A stretch of 64,000 bases of DNA from Clostridia bacterium (GTDB lineage: Bacteria > Bacillota > Clostridia > Oscillospirales > CAG-272), in NCBI GenBank assembly GCA_017473085.1, contig JAFUNF010000006.1, forward strand, positions 298,908 to 362,907. Direction: 5' to 3'. A model generated the notes under the pieces. The model saw nothing but the letters and a program-made list of their open reading frames with translations. It was not told where the DNA came from and did not search any database. Of this stretch, positions 43,058 to 52,444 are shown in pieces. A program made the position numbers and the translations under genes. How positions within the stretch are numbered: position 1 is the first letter of the stretch; the number at the start of each line of letters is the position of its first letter.

Positions 43058-45670
43058 TTAAATTTCATTTTTTGTGCCATAGTAAGCGTTCAAGTACATC
43101 GCCTTGATTTCGCTCATTAATGGGTATCTTGGGTTAGCACCTGTGCATTGGTCATCAAATGCTTGTTCTACCATTGTATCAAGATTATCTAAGAAGTACT
43201 TTTCGTCAACGCCGTAATCCTTAATGGTGTCCTTTATACCAATCTTGTGCTTTAAATCCTCAATTGCTTCAATCAAGGCATCAACCTTTTCCTCATTGTT
43301 CTTACCATTAAGACCAAGATAGGTTGCAATCTCGGCATATCTATCCATAGTATGAGGATGGTCATACTGTGAAAATGTTCCCATTTTTGTAGGAGTTTCA
43401 GTTGCATTAAACCTAATTACTTCGTTTATCATGAGGGCATTGGCAATACCATGTGGTAAGTGACACAATGCACCAAGCTTGTGCGCCATTGAGTGACAAA
43501 CTCCAAGGAATGCGTTTGCAAACGCCATTCCTGCCATTGTGGCAGCATTCGCCATCTTCTCTCTTGCTATTATGTCATTTGCTCCGTTTTCGTATGCTCT
43601 TGGAAGATATTCAAAAATAACCTTCAATGATTGAAGTGCAAGACCATCTGTATAATCAGTTGCCATAATTGAAGCGTAGGCTTCGATAGCATGAGTTACC
43701 GCGTCTATACCAGATGCAGCCGTTAAACCCTTAGGAGCAGTCAAATGGAAATCAGTATCAACAATTGCCATTTTTGGAAGAAGCTCGTAGTCAGCAAGAG
43801 GATATTTTACTCCAGTGCTTTCATCGGTTATGACTGCAAATGGTGTAACCTCGGAGCCAGTACCTGCAGATGTTGGAATGGCAATAAAATATGCTTTTTC
43901 GCCCATCTTAGGGAATGTATAAATTCTTTTTCTAATGTCGCTAAAGCGCATAGCCATATCCATAAAATTAACGTCTGGATGTTCATAAAGAACCCACATA
44001 ATTTTTGCAGCATCCATTGCTGAGCCACCACCCAAAGCAATGATAACATCAGGATTGAATGCGGACATTTGCTTAGCTCCCTCCTTTGCACAGGCAAGAG
44101 TTGGATCTGGCTCAACGCTATGGAAGGTAGCATATTGAATGCCCATTTCCGTTAATTTATCAGTTATAGGCTTGGTGTAGCCATTTTCGAATAGGAAATT
44201 ATCAGTCACAATAAATGCTCTTTTTTTGTTCATAACTGTTTTTAACTCGTCAAGAGCAACAGTTAAACAGCCTTTTTTGATATAAACCTTTTCAGGTGCT
44301 CTAAACCAAAGCATATTTTCCCTCCTCATAGCTACTGTTTTTACGTTTAATAGGTGCTTTACACCTACATTTTCAAAAATTGAGTTTCCACCCCATGTAC
44401 CACATCCAAGTGTTAGAGATGGCTCAAGTCGGAAGTTATATACGTCTCCTATGCCACCATGCGATGATGGTGTATTAACAAGGATACGACATGTCTTCAT
44501 TAATTCAGTAAATTTATTTAGCTTCTCTCTTTCAGTAAGCTCATTTATGAATATGGATGAGGTATGTCCTAATCCACCATCCTCGATTAAGCAATATGCT
44601 TTTTCAAGTGCTTCATCAAAATTCTTAACCTTATACATTGCAAGAACAGGAGAAAGCTTTTCGTGAGCAAACTCCTCTTTTAAATCTACACTTTCGATCT
44701 CGCCAATTAAAATCTTGGTCTTTTCGGGAACATCAATACCAGCAAGCTGTGCAATTCTATAAGCAGTTTGACCAACAATCTTAGCATTCAAGGAGCCGTT
44801 TATTATAATTGTTTTTCTTACCTTTTCGGTTTCCTCTTCCGAAAGGATGTAACAACCCCTCTTTACAAATTCGTCTTTTACTTGATTGTAAATTGTCTCA
44901 GGTACAATAACAGATTGCTCAGATGCACAAATCATACCATTATCAAAGGTTTTAGAATGAATAATCGAGTTTACAGCTAACAAAATATTAGCACTTTCAT
45001 CAATGATTGCAGGGGTATTTCCCGCACCAACACCCAAAGCTGGCTTACCACTGGAATACGCAGAACGCACCATACCAGGACCACCTGTTGCTAAAATAAT
45101 ATCAGCAGTAGCCATCAAAAGATTTGTTAATTCAAGACTGGGTACATCAATCCAAGCGATAATGTCTTCTGGTGCTCCCGCCTTTATGGCTGCCTCAAGT
45201 ACAATTTTAGCAGCTTTTATCGTGCTATTTTTTGCACGTGGATGTGGACTTAGAATTATGCCATTTCTTGTTTTTAAAGCTAAAAGTGTTTTAAAAATAG
45301 CAGTTGAAGTTGGATTTGTAGTAGGTATAACGGCTGCAACTACACCGATTGGTGCTGCAATTTTTTGCATACCACCTGCTACATCCTCCTCTATAATTCC
45401 ACAGGTTTTTGTATTTCTATACTTGTTATAGATGTATTCAGACGCAAAATGATTTTTTATTACCTTATCCTCTACTACACCCATTCCTGTTTCTTCTACC
45501 GCAAGCTTTGCAAGATCAATTCTATGTTGATTCGCTGCCATTGCTGCTGCGGTAAATATTTTATCAACCTCTTCTTGTGTGTAGGTTGAAAACTTTTTTT
45601 GTGCATTTTTGACTCTCTTTAACGCCTCGTTAAAGGTTTCAACGTTATTTACCAATGAATACTCTTTCAT
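43058..45670 (-). CDS. adhE: Bifunctional acetaldehyde-CoA / alcohol dehydrogenase
   Basis: An 870-residue fermentation enzyme converting acetyl-CoA to ethanol with two NADH. Residues 1-430: aldehyde dehydrogenase domain with PTTNPTSTAIFK, GGPGMVRSAYSSGKPALGVG and the catalytic Cys in FDNGMICASEQSV. Residues 460-870: iron alcohol dehydrogenase with IIALGGGSAMDAAKIMW, PTSAGTGSEVTPFAVI and the metal ligands around CHSMAHKLGALCHLPHGIAN. Full length. It is 31 bases after the SufB-like gene in the same direction. Confidence 0.95.
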   Translation of the reverse strand: MKEYSLVNNVETFNEALKRVKNAQKKFSTYTQEEVDKIFTAAAMAANQHRIDLAKLAVEETGMGVVEDKVIKNHFASEYIYNKYRNTKTCGIIEEDVAGGMQKIAAPIGVVAAVIPTTNPTSTAIFKTLLALKTRNGIILSPHPRAKNSTIKAAKIVLEAAIKAGAPEDIIAWIDVPSLELTNLLMATADIILATGGPGMVRSAYSSGKPALGVGAGNTPAIIDESANILLAVNSIIHSKTFDNGMICASEQSVIVPETIYNQVKDEFVKRGCYILSEEETEKVRKTIIINGSLNAKIVGQTAYRIAQLAGIDVPEKTKILIGEIESVDLKEEFAHEKLSPVLAMYKVKNFDEALEKAYCLIEDGGLGHTSSIFINELTEREKLNKFTELMKTCRILVNTPSSHGGIGDVYNFRLEPSLTLGCGTWGGNSIFENVGVKHLLNVKTVAMRRENMLWFRAPEKVYIKKGCLTVALDELKTVMNKKRAFIVTDNFLFENGYTKPITDKLTEMGIQYATFHSVEPDPTLACAKEGAKQMSAFNPDVIIALGGGSAMDAAKIMWVLYEHPDVNFMDMAMRFSDIRKRIYTFPKMGEKAYFIAIPTSAGTGSEVTPFAVITDESTGVKYPLADYELLPKMAIVDTDFHLTAPKGLTAASGIDAVTHAIEAYASIMATDYTDGLALQSLKVIFEYLPRAYENGANDIIAREKMANAATMAGMAFANAFLGVCHSMAHKLGALCHLPHGIANALMINEVIRFNATETPTKMGTFSQYDHPHTMDRYAEIATYLGLNGKNNEEKVDALIEAIEDLKHKIGIKDTIKDYGVDEKYFLDNLDTMVEQAFDDQCTGANPRYPLMSEIKAMYLNAYYGTKNEI

Positions 45671-45701
45671 TTTAGCTCCTTTGCTACCTTACTCAAATAT
45701 A

Positions 45702-46619
45702 TTATTTCAAAAATCCAGTTACTATTTGTTCCTCTGCCTCTGCTTCTGTTAATCCCAAAGTCATAAGCTTAATAAGCTGTTCTCCTGCAATTTTTCCAAT
45801 AGCAGCCTCGTGAATAAGACTTGCATCAATATGATTAGCATTTATTTGTGGTATAGCACAAACCCTTGCTTTATCCATAATAATTGCATCACACTCTGTG
45901 TGTCCTGCACATTTATTATTTCCATTTATTATTGACAAAAACTCTTGGTAGGACTCATCCTTTGCAACAGAACGAGAAATTACATTTGCAGAGGAGTTTT
46001 CTCCATTCAAATCAACCGTAAAGTCTGTTTTTGCGAATTGTTTTCCGTGTGTCATCAAGCTCTCTTTTATAACGAGCTTTGCGCTTGTTGAAATTGAAGC
46101 ACTTGTCTTTCTTATAGTAGAATCTATTCCCTTGATTTGTGTGGTTTCCATTTCCATATAACCACCCTCATCTATCTCTATCACAGTCTCAGGATTCATT
46201 ATATTTTCTCCTGTACCCTCACCCTCGCCGTAGTGACGCTCAACATACTTTATTTTTGCATTTTTTCCTACATGGAAGGTGTGAATTCCACTATGTGATG
46301 ATGCCTCGCTTCCACTATTATGAATTCCACAACCAGCAACGATAACAACATCAGCATCCTCGCCTATGTAGAAGTCATTATAAACGATTTCGTTAAGCCC
46401 ACTTTGACTGATTATAACTGGTATGTGAACACTTTCATTTTTCGTTCCTGGCTTGATTATAATGTCAATTCCAGGCTTGTCCGTTTTAGTTACAATGTCG
46501 ATATTAGCAGTTGTACGTCTACCACCAGAGCCACCATTATCTCTAATATTGTATGCTCCTTCAGGAATTTCGTGCAAATCTGCTACCTTTTCAAGTAATC
46601 CCTTTTTAATCGTATCCAT
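45702..46619 (-). CDS. SufB/SufD-like Fe-S scaffold, minimal type
   Basis: A 305-residue SufBD-fold protein, much shorter than SufB (about 465). It has only the beta-helix core: VHIPVIISQSGLNEIVYNDF, DADVVIVAGCGIHNSG, HSGIHTFHVGKNAKIKYVER, then NVISRSVAKDESYQEF, AGHTECDAIIMDK and DASLIHEAAIGKIAGEQLIK, where H-E-A is the usual SufB/D cluster-ligand end. With the adjacent SufC this matches the two-gene SmsCB-type system thought ancestral to Suf. No SufS, SufU or SufE gene is adjacent. Confidence 0.85.
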   Translation of the reverse strand: MDTIKKGLLEKVADLHEIPEGAYNIRDNGGSGGRRTTANIDIVTKTDKPGIDIIIKPGTKNESVHIPVIISQSGLNEIVYNDFYIGEDADVVIVAGCGIHNSGSEASSHSGIHTFHVGKNAKIKYVERHYGEGEGTGENIMNPETVIEIDEGGYMEMETTQIKGIDSTIRKTSASISTSAKLVIKESLMTHGKQFAKTDFTVDLNGENSSANVISRSVAKDESYQEFLSIINGNNKCAGHTECDAIIMDKARVCAIPQINANHIDASLIHEAAIGKIAGEQLIKLMTLGLTEAEAEEQIVTGFLK

Positions 46620-46635
46620 TTTTATCTCCGTTCAT

Positions 46636-47355
46636 TTATAGCTTTACACAACTAAAGCTTGCTCCACCATTTTTCAATAACTCAGGTAAAACAGCATCCT
46701 TAGTGTCATACTTTACAAGTCTTCCATTTGCAACCACAGCGATTTTATCCGCAATATTAAGTATTTTTTCTTGGTGAGAAATTATAATAATCGAGCCATT
46801 GATTTTTTCATTCATTTTTTCAAATGCTTTGATTAGATTATTAAAGCTCCACAAGTCTATGCCTGCCTCAGGCTCATCGAAAACGGATAGCTTTGTTTGT
46901 CTTGCCATTATCATAGCGATCTCTATTCTTTTAAGCTCGCCACCTGATAACGATGCATTTACTTCTCTGTCTATATAATCTCTTGCACATAGTCCAACCT
47001 CAGAAAGAAATGTGCACGCTTCAGAAACACTAATCTTCTTACCAGAAGCCAATGTAATCAAGTCGCCAACTGTTAACCCCTTGAAACGAACTGGCTGTTG
47101 AAAAGCGAAGCTTACACCAAGCTTTGCTCTTTCTGTAATGCTCATATTTGTAATATCTACACCATCAAAAAGTATTTGTCCAGCAGTTGGTTGATAAATA
47201 CCTGCAATAATTTTTGCAAGAGTTGATTTGCCACCACCATTGGGTCCTGTAATTGCGACAAACTTTTCTTCAATTTTCAAATTTATATCCTTTAGTATTT
47301 CTTTTTCTCCATCTTCAGTTTTTACCTTGAATGATACGTTTATGAGCTCTAACAT
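46636..47355 (-). CDS. sufC: SufC-like ABC ATPase
   Basis: A 239-residue soluble ABC ATPase for Fe-S cluster assembly. Walker A GPNGGGKSTLAKIIAG, Q-loop SFAFQQPVRFKGLTV, signature LSGGELKRIEIAMIMARQ, Walker B LSVFDEPEAGIDLWS and the switch His in IIIISHQEKIL. The SufC form of Walker B (DEPEAGxD) fits. ATG 47355 follows AAGGGG; an earlier in-frame start overlaps that site. It works with the SufB-like protein 17 bases downstream. Confidence 0.93.
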   Translation of the reverse strand: MLELINVSFKVKTEDGEKEILKDINLKIEEKFVAITGPNGGGKSTLAKIIAGIYQPTAGQILFDGVDITNMSITERAKLGVSFAFQQPVRFKGLTVGDLITLASGKKISVSEACTFLSEVGLCARDYIDREVNASLSGGELKRIEIAMIMARQTKLSVFDEPEAGIDLWSFNNLIKAFEKMNEKINGSIIIISHQEKILNIADKIAVVANGRLVKYDTKDAVLPELLKNGGASFSCVKL

Positions 47356-47386
47356 ATAATACCCCTTATAACATTTATTCACGCTT

Positions 47387-47415
47387 ATTTTAACATATTT
47401 TTAGCCTAATGTGAA
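47387..47415 (-). promoter_or_regulatory. Promoter of the sufC-sufB-adhE region
   Basis: TTCACA (47410-47415), 17-bp spacer, TAAAAT (47387-47392) on the minus strand. Confidence 0.7.
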
Positions 47416-47520
47416 GTAACTTTTTCTATTTAATTCAAAAAATAGCATAAAAAACAATTTTTCTCCAATATTTGTTGAATAAATAAGCAATATAAATAAA
47501 TTTGCACAAAAATTTGACTA

Positions 47521-47558
47521 AAATAAAAGGCACACGCATTCACGTGTGCCTTTTATTT
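47521..47558. terminator. Terminator after rpmA
   Basis: A perfect 16-bp inverted repeat, AAATAAAAGGCACACG and its complement around a six-base loop, with T tracts on both strands. Confidence 0.92.
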
Positions 47559-47570
47559 TAATTGCTTAAA

Positions 47571-47849
47571 TCATCTTGCGATTACGTTTACACGCTTTTT
47601 GTCCTTAGTAAGGTGGTCAAACTTAACTACACCGTCAACTAAAGCAAATAGTGTATCGTCTTTTCCGATACCTACGTTTGTACCGGGATGAATTTTTGTT
47701 CCTCTTTGTCTAACAATGATGTTACCAGCGATTACATTAGCACCATCTGTCTTTTTAACGCCAAGGCGCTTAGACTCACTGTCACGACCGTTCTTTGTAG
47801 AACCAACACCCTTTTTGTGTGCGAAGAACTGTAAACCAAGTCTTAACAT
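47571..47849 (-). CDS. rpmA: 50S ribosomal protein L27 with cleavable N-terminus
   Basis: A 92-residue ribosomal protein reaching toward the peptidyl-transferase centre. The body ([20 protein letters not shown] onward) is standard L27. The first nine residues, MLRLGLQFF, form the N-terminal extension that in Bacillota is removed by Prp protease between Phe9 and Ala10 before function. The prp gene is the next gene upstream. Confidence 0.97.
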   Translation of the reverse strand: MLRLGLQFFAHKKGVGSTKNGRDSESKRLGVKKTDGANVIAGNIIVRQRGTKIHPGTNVGIGKDDTLFALVDGVVKFDHLTKDKKRVNVIAR

Positions 47850-47876
47850 TATATGTTCCTCCGTTAAATTTTACGT

Positions 47877-48245
47877 TTATTTGTTGCCATCATATTCCTT
47901 TTCGATTACCTCTACATCAAGGTATTCATAATACTCCTCTACCAAGTCCATAAGCTGATAGTAGTATCCCATAAAAAGTCCAGATATAGCATATCTTTTC
48001 TTTTCATCACTCTCGCAGTTTGGCAACGCACAGCGAGACGTAACTCGTACATTAGTTGTTTCTTCGTCTATATCGTAGCTTACATCTGCTCCGTATGCAA
48101 CCTCAATCGTGTTGATAACAAGCATCGTCATTGCAGAAATTGCTGAGCAAAGTATATCATTACCGCTTGCCTCGAATCCTGTATGTCCTTGCTCCTCGAA
48201 GCCCCAATAAACTCCGTTAGATTTGAAAAATACGACCTTTGTCAT
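47877..48245 (-). CDS. prp: Ribosomal-processing cysteine protease Prp
   Basis: A 122-residue protease that trims L27. The catalytic pair is visible: His in [13 protein letters not shown] (about 21) and Cys in [11 protein letters not shown] (about 33). It sits in the usual rplU-prp-rpmA order, so the protease is cotranscribed with its substrate. The C-terminal 30 residues are more acidic than usual. Confidence 0.93.
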   Translation of the reverse strand: MTKVVFFKSNGVYWGFEEQGHTGFEASGNDILCSAISAMTMLVINTIEVAYGADVSYDIDEETTNVRVTSRCALPNCESDEKKRYAISGLFMGYYYQLMDLVEEYYEYLDVEVIEKEYDGNK

Positions 48246-48259
48246 AAAATTTCTCCGAA

Positions 48260-48571
48260 TTAACCAACAATCTTTTCGATTTGTACTTTTGTATAAGGCT
48301 GTCTATGACCGATCTTCTTCTTCTCGTTCTTCTTAGCCTTGTACTTCATAACGTAAATTTTCTTTGCCTTACCGTTACGAACAACCTTTGCTGTTACGGA
48401 AGCACCGGAAACATAAGGAGCACCAGTTACAAAGCCGTTGTCATTTGATACAGCAAGAACTTGATCAAATACAACCTCTGCACCCTCTTCTGCTCCAAGC
48501 TTTTCAACGAAGATAACGTCTCCTTCGTTTACTTTGTACTGCTTTCCGCCTGTTACTATAATTGCGAACAC
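48260..48571 (-). CDS. rplU: 50S ribosomal protein L21
   Basis: A 103-residue ribosomal protein, starting [18 protein letters not shown] and ending [19 protein letters not shown], as is standard. The start is GTG 48571, preceded by GAGAGGTG; the in-frame GTG at 48580 overlaps that site and would give a non-standard extension. First gene of the L21-Prp-L27 operon. Confidence 0.96.
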   Translation of the reverse strand: MFAIIVTGGKQYKVNEGDVIFVEKLGAEEGAEVVFDQVLAVSNDNGFVTGAPYVSGASVTAKVVRNGKAKKIYVMKYKAKKNEKKKIGHRQPYTKVQIEKIVG

Positions 48572-48579
48572 GAAAAGCA

Positions 48580-48655
48580 CCTCTCTTTCACAAAATCTCG
48601 CTAAGCAAGGTAGACATTAAGCCTTTTGGGACCTTGACATTATGCGGCATTGAGC
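48580..48655 (-). promoter_or_regulatory. Probable L21 leader
   Basis: About 75 bases between the rplU promoter and start hold paired segments, including CAAGGTCCC...GTCTACCTTG and CTTAGCGAGA near the ribosome-binding site. Bacillota rplU transcripts often carry an autoregulatory L21 leader; here that is inferred from position and pairing, not a full match. Confidence 0.45.
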
Positions 48656-48684
48656 ATTTTACCACAGAAAAAATCATTTGTCAA
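48656..48684 (-). promoter_or_regulatory. Promoter of the rplU-prp-rpmA operon
   Basis: TTGACA (48679-48684), 17-bp spacer, TAAAAT (48656-48661) on the minus strand. Confidence 0.85.
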
Positions 48685-48721
48685 CACTTTTTTTCTTTTT
48701 GTGTAAAACTTTATCTATATA

Positions 48722-48755
48722 GTAAGAAAATCGCCCGTTTGGGCGACCTTCTTAC
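48722..48755 (-). terminator. Terminator of the beta-galactosidase gene
   Basis: GTAAGAAGGTCGCCC and GGGCGATTTTCTTAC form a long stem around AAAC with a short T run; it begins at the stop codon. Confidence 0.75.
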
Positions 48756-51583
48756 TTTATTTCAACATTGAATGCGAATGAGATTTTCTTTTCAGATAGA
48801 CGGAACTCTGGCTCAAGATCAGGTCCACAGGATGATGAGCCAACTCCAGAAGCCTTATAGTCAATTCTAACGTGGGTTACAGAGCTATCACCAATTTCAT
48901 CAGTGTGTTGTGCCTTGTGAAGCTGATCAATGCTATAATTCGAAACATTAAACTCAAAGTTTGCACCTGTAAATTCAATAATATTCTCGATATTCAACAT
49001 TTTTGACTTCATATGATTACCATGCTCTTGAGGACGAACGTAAGGAACGTATTCAGTATCAGCTGAGCTCCTAAAGAAATCCTGTCGTACGTGGTGACAC
49101 ATATCACAGTAGTTTTCATCGGGACCCATTCCGAAATATGTAAACTCCTTATCCTTTCCATTGAGATTAAACTCAAAGCCAAGACGTGGAAGCCATACTG
49201 TATCCTTTCTAATGTCACCCGTCAAATTATACGCAATTGTTCCATTGGCATAAACTGTGGTCTTAAGCTTGAATTTGAAATATGGAGCAATTGATACACC
49301 ACCCAAGCTACCCTCGGCGATTATTGTGTTTTTGCTTACGGTAACCTTGTATATATTCGTCAAAGTAAAATCAATATTTTCGCCCTTCCAGGTGGTCTGC
49401 TTTGACCAATACTCTGACATTCTTTTATCATTATCTGTCAAAGCTCTGAAGGTAGACATTTTGATTCCCTCGGCTAAAAGCTCCTTACCATCTATAACAA
49501 TGCTATCAAAGTTTCCAATTTGCTTGTTATAGCGATATTTGAACTTATCTCCTGTGACGTATACGAAATTTCCCTCATTAACGAGCACAGCAGGTGTGTT
49601 ATCCTTCTTTTGAGCTTCTGTTTTGCAATCAAGTATTTGTGAAAGAATTCCCAACGAGTTACCCTTCTCGTCAAGCATTTCTACATCAATGCTCGCACCA
49701 TATTTGCAGGATTTTGGAATATTGTTAATCTTCACAGATGCCGACTTCTTTGGAGAAAGATTTAAACAAATCTCGTTTTGTTCAACAATCTCGTCGTCAA
49801 CTCTTACAGTATAAACGAATTTATGGTCCTTGATGTTTGTAAAATCATAATGGTTTGAGATCTTTATTCTGCCAGCACTGTAAGTAAAACGGAAGGGGGC
49901 ATAAGCCGCTCTTGTTTCAAGCGTACCAGCCTTAAAAGTTCTATCGGCAAAAACAAGTCCATCACAACAGAAGTTTCCATCATGTGTTAGCTCACCAGGA
50001 AAATCTCCACCGTATTTTTGCACACCGTCAACAAGAACAACGTGATCAGCCCATTCCCAGATACAGCCACCGACAAAATTATCATATTTGTACATTAAGT
50101 CAACGTATTGCCAAACGTCTCCAGGGCCATTACCCATAGCGTGAGAAAACTCACAAAGGTAGATAGGCTTTTTACGATCATTAACGGTTAATTCTTTAAC
50201 CATACGCTCCATGCTTGGATACATACAAGAGTAAACATCGGTCTTATCAATGCCCTCTTGACGCCAACAAGCACTTTCAAAATGAACAAGACGCTCGCCA
50301 TCGTGCTGACGAATATAGTTAATCATTGGGTCATTACAAAGGCTATGATATCCTGCCTCGTTACCTAAGGACCACATAATGATAGAGGAGTGGTTCTTAT
50401 CTCTTTCATAGGTACGAGCCATTCTTTCCTCATGCTCCTTAATCCAATCAGGATGTGAGCAAGGCCACTCGTTATCCGCAACATCGTAATCATAATCAAC
50501 ATTTGGATAACGGCGTATGAATCCATGAGCCTCGTTGTCACATTCTAAAACAACGTAAAAGCCCATCTCATCACACATATCAACGAATTTAGGATGTGGT
50601 GGATAGTGGGAGGTTCTAACACAGTTGATGTTAAGCTCCTTCATAAGCTCAAGGTCTCGACGCATATCCTCGTCAGACATACAAAAGCCCTTACCAATCA
50701 TTGTGTCGTGATGGTTGATACCCTTTAGCTTAACAGGTGTACCGTTTATAAGGAGCTCGTACTTATCGGAAACCTTTATTGAACGAATACCTACCTTCTG
50801 CTCAATTATTTCCTCGCCACGTGTCAATACAACAGTATAAAGATATGGATTTTCTGCGTTCCAAAGCTTTGGTTTTTTTACATTAAACGTACACTGGGTG
50901 CCATTTTTTTCGCCAATAAGCTCTTCTCCGTCATATAACTTAACGTTTGCTTTTTTATCAGTCTTTACAACTATTTTTTTATTGTCAACTGTACGAATGT
51001 CAACGTCCTTTATATGATTTTTCTCTCTTGAAAGCATATAAATATCACGGAAAATTCCATTGTAACGGAACATATCCTGATCCTCAATATATGTACTACA
51101 GCTCCACTTGTACACACTTACTCTAATGATGTTTGTGCCCTTTTGTACATACTTACTAACCTTAAATTCTGCTTGTAGATGACTGCCCTGTGTGAATCCA
51201 ACATATTTTCCATTAATGTAAACTACTGCACAGGAGCAAACGCCCTCTAAAACTATATAGGTCTCCTTATCGGTATCATCTACCTCAAATTCTCTTTCAT
51301 ACATCCCCATAGGGTTTACGTTAGGAACGTATGGCATATCACATACAAATGGTAGATTAATGTTTGTATAATTTGGATTTTCGTATCCCTTCAATTGCCA
51401 ACAGGATGGAACCTCAATGCTATCCCATTTTTCTGGCTCAGTTGCTAAATCACTATTTTCAAAGAAAGCAAATTTCCACATTCCGTTAAGAGATACATAT
51501 TTTGCACTTCCCTTAGGAATGTAGTAAGCTCTTTGCGGTTCTCTGTTTTCTGAAGTTTTAAGTGGGTTTTCGTAAAATCTCAT
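48752..51583 (-). CDS. lacZ: Beta-galactosidase, GH2 family (LacZ type)
   Basis: A 943-residue cytosolic glycosidase with no signal peptide. Order: sugar-binding N-domain (PSCWQLKGYENPNYTNINLP), Ig-like domain, TIM barrel with RTSHYPPHPKFVDMCDEMG, the acid/base Glu in IIMWSLGNEAGYHSLC and nucleophile Glu in KPIYLCEFSHAMGNG, WEWADH, then a C-terminal beta-gal small-chain domain (FTYFGMGPDENYCD). Both catalytic residues are intact. ATG 51583 follows TAAGGAG; a longer in-frame start lacks one. It cleaves lactose or galactosides; no transporter is adjacent. Confidence 0.93.
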   Translation of the reverse strand: MRFYENPLKTSENREPQRAYYIPKGSAKYVSLNGMWKFAFFENSDLATEPEKWDSIEVPSCWQLKGYENPNYTNINLPFVCDMPYVPNVNPMGMYEREFEVDDTDKETYIVLEGVCSCAVVYINGKYVGFTQGSHLQAEFKVSKYVQKGTNIIRVSVYKWSCSTYIEDQDMFRYNGIFRDIYMLSREKNHIKDVDIRTVDNKKIVVKTDKKANVKLYDGEELIGEKNGTQCTFNVKKPKLWNAENPYLYTVVLTRGEEIIEQKVGIRSIKVSDKYELLINGTPVKLKGINHHDTMIGKGFCMSDEDMRRDLELMKELNINCVRTSHYPPHPKFVDMCDEMGFYVVLECDNEAHGFIRRYPNVDYDYDVADNEWPCSHPDWIKEHEERMARTYERDKNHSSIIMWSLGNEAGYHSLCNDPMINYIRQHDGERLVHFESACWRQEGIDKTDVYSCMYPSMERMVKELTVNDRKKPIYLCEFSHAMGNGPGDVWQYVDLMYKYDNFVGGCIWEWADHVVLVDGVQKYGGDFPGELTHDGNFCCDGLVFADRTFKAGTLETRAAYAPFRFTYSAGRIKISNHYDFTNIKDHKFVYTVRVDDEIVEQNEICLNLSPKKSASVKINNIPKSCKYGASIDVEMLDEKGNSLGILSQILDCKTEAQKKDNTPAVLVNEGNFVYVTGDKFKYRYNKQIGNFDSIVIDGKELLAEGIKMSTFRALTDNDKRMSEYWSKQTTWKGENIDFTLTNIYKVTVSKNTIIAEGSLGGVSIAPYFKFKLKTTVYANGTIAYNLTGDIRKDTVWLPRLGFEFNLNGKDKEFTYFGMGPDENYCDMCHHVRQDFFRSSADTEYVPYVRPQEHGNHMKSKMLNIENIIEFTGANFEFNVSNYSIDQLHKAQHTDEIGDSSVTHVRIDYKASGVGSSSCGPDLEPEFRLSEKKISFAFNVEIK

Positions 51584-51615
51584 TTTGTTTCTCCTTAGAA
51601 TTGTTCTATGAGTCA

Positions 51616-51644
51616 ATTTTATCATAAACCTTCATTTTAGTCAA
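51616..51644 (-). promoter_or_regulatory. Promoter of the beta-galactosidase gene
   Basis: TTGACT (51639-51644), 17-bp spacer, TAAAAT (51616-51621) on the minus strand. Confidence 0.8.
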
Positions 51645-51652
51645 TAAATATA

Positions 51653-51681
51653 TTTACTTTTATGGAATTTTGTGGTATGAT
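51653..51681 (+). promoter_or_regulatory. Promoter of the SDR-Nudix pair
   Basis: TTTACT (51653-51658), 17-bp spacer, TATGAT (51676-51681), then AAAGGAG before the ATG at 51710. It is divergent from the beta-galactosidase promoter, leaving eight bases between the -35 boxes. Confidence 0.6.
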
Positions 51682-51709
51682 AAGAATATTCACTGAAAGG
51701 AGAATCAAA

Positions 51710-52429
51710 ATGAAAAAAACTGTGTTTATAACTGGTGGCAGCCGTGGTATTGGTGCATGTGCAGTCAGAGCCTTCAGAGCTCAAGGCTATGATGTAATTT
51801 TCACATATCATAATTCAGAGGATAAGGCTTACGAGTTAGCCAATGAATGCAAATGCACATACATTTATTGCGACACATCAAGCAGTGAAAGTGTAAATAA
51901 AGCAATCGACAATGTCTTATCTATGTATGGCTCAATAGACATATTAATCAATAACGCAGGCATTGATGAATTTGCTTTAACCACTGATGTAACCGACGAA
52001 ATGTGGCATAGAATGATAGACACAAACCTCTCTGGTGCATTTTATGCTTGCAGAAGGGTTCTTCCTCAAATGATCTCACGGAAAAATGGGGTAATAATTA
52101 ACATATCTTCAATGTGGGGACAGGTAGGTGCATCATGCGAGGTGCATTACTCTGTTTCAAAAGCGGGGCTAATTGGACTTACTAAAGCATTAGCGAAGGA
52201 GGTTGGTCCGTCAAACATCAGAGTTAACTGTGTATGTCCTGGTGTTATTGACACAGATATGAATTCCCATCTTACAAAAGAGGACCTAAACGCTCTAAAA
52301 TCGGACACTCCCCTCGGCAAAATTGGAAAACCAGAGGATATTGCAAATATGTTATTGTTCTTGTGCGATGATGGTTCATCTTTTATTACAGGTCAAATTT
52401 TTGGAGTAAATGGTGGCTATATAATTTAG
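51710..52429 (+). CDS. SDR-family oxidoreductase (FabG/YmfI-like)
   Basis: A 239-residue NAD(P)-dependent dehydrogenase: TGGSRGIGACAVRAF (cofactor loop), NNAGIDEF, catalytic Ser in NISSMWGQVG and YSVSKAG (Tyr-Lys pair), then PGVIDTDMNSH and GQIFGVNGGYII. It resembles the EF-P 5-aminopentanone reductase YmfI of Bacillota, which reduces a modification on elongation factor P, but also FabG; the substrate is uncertain. ATG 51710 follows AAAGGAG; the in-frame start at 51662 overlaps the promoter. Confidence 0.82.
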   Translation: MKKTVFITGGSRGIGACAVRAFRAQGYDVIFTYHNSEDKAYELANECKCTYIYCDTSSSESVNKAIDNVLSMYGSIDILINNAGIDEFALTTDVTDEMWHRMIDTNLSGAFYACRRVLPQMISRKNGVIINISSMWGQVGASCEVHYSVSKAGLIGLTKALAKEVGPSNIRVNCVCPGVIDTDMNSHLTKEDLNALKSDTPLGKIGKPEDIANMLLFLCDDGSSFITGQIFGVNGGYII

Positions 52430-52444
52430 TTTTGAGGTGCTTTT

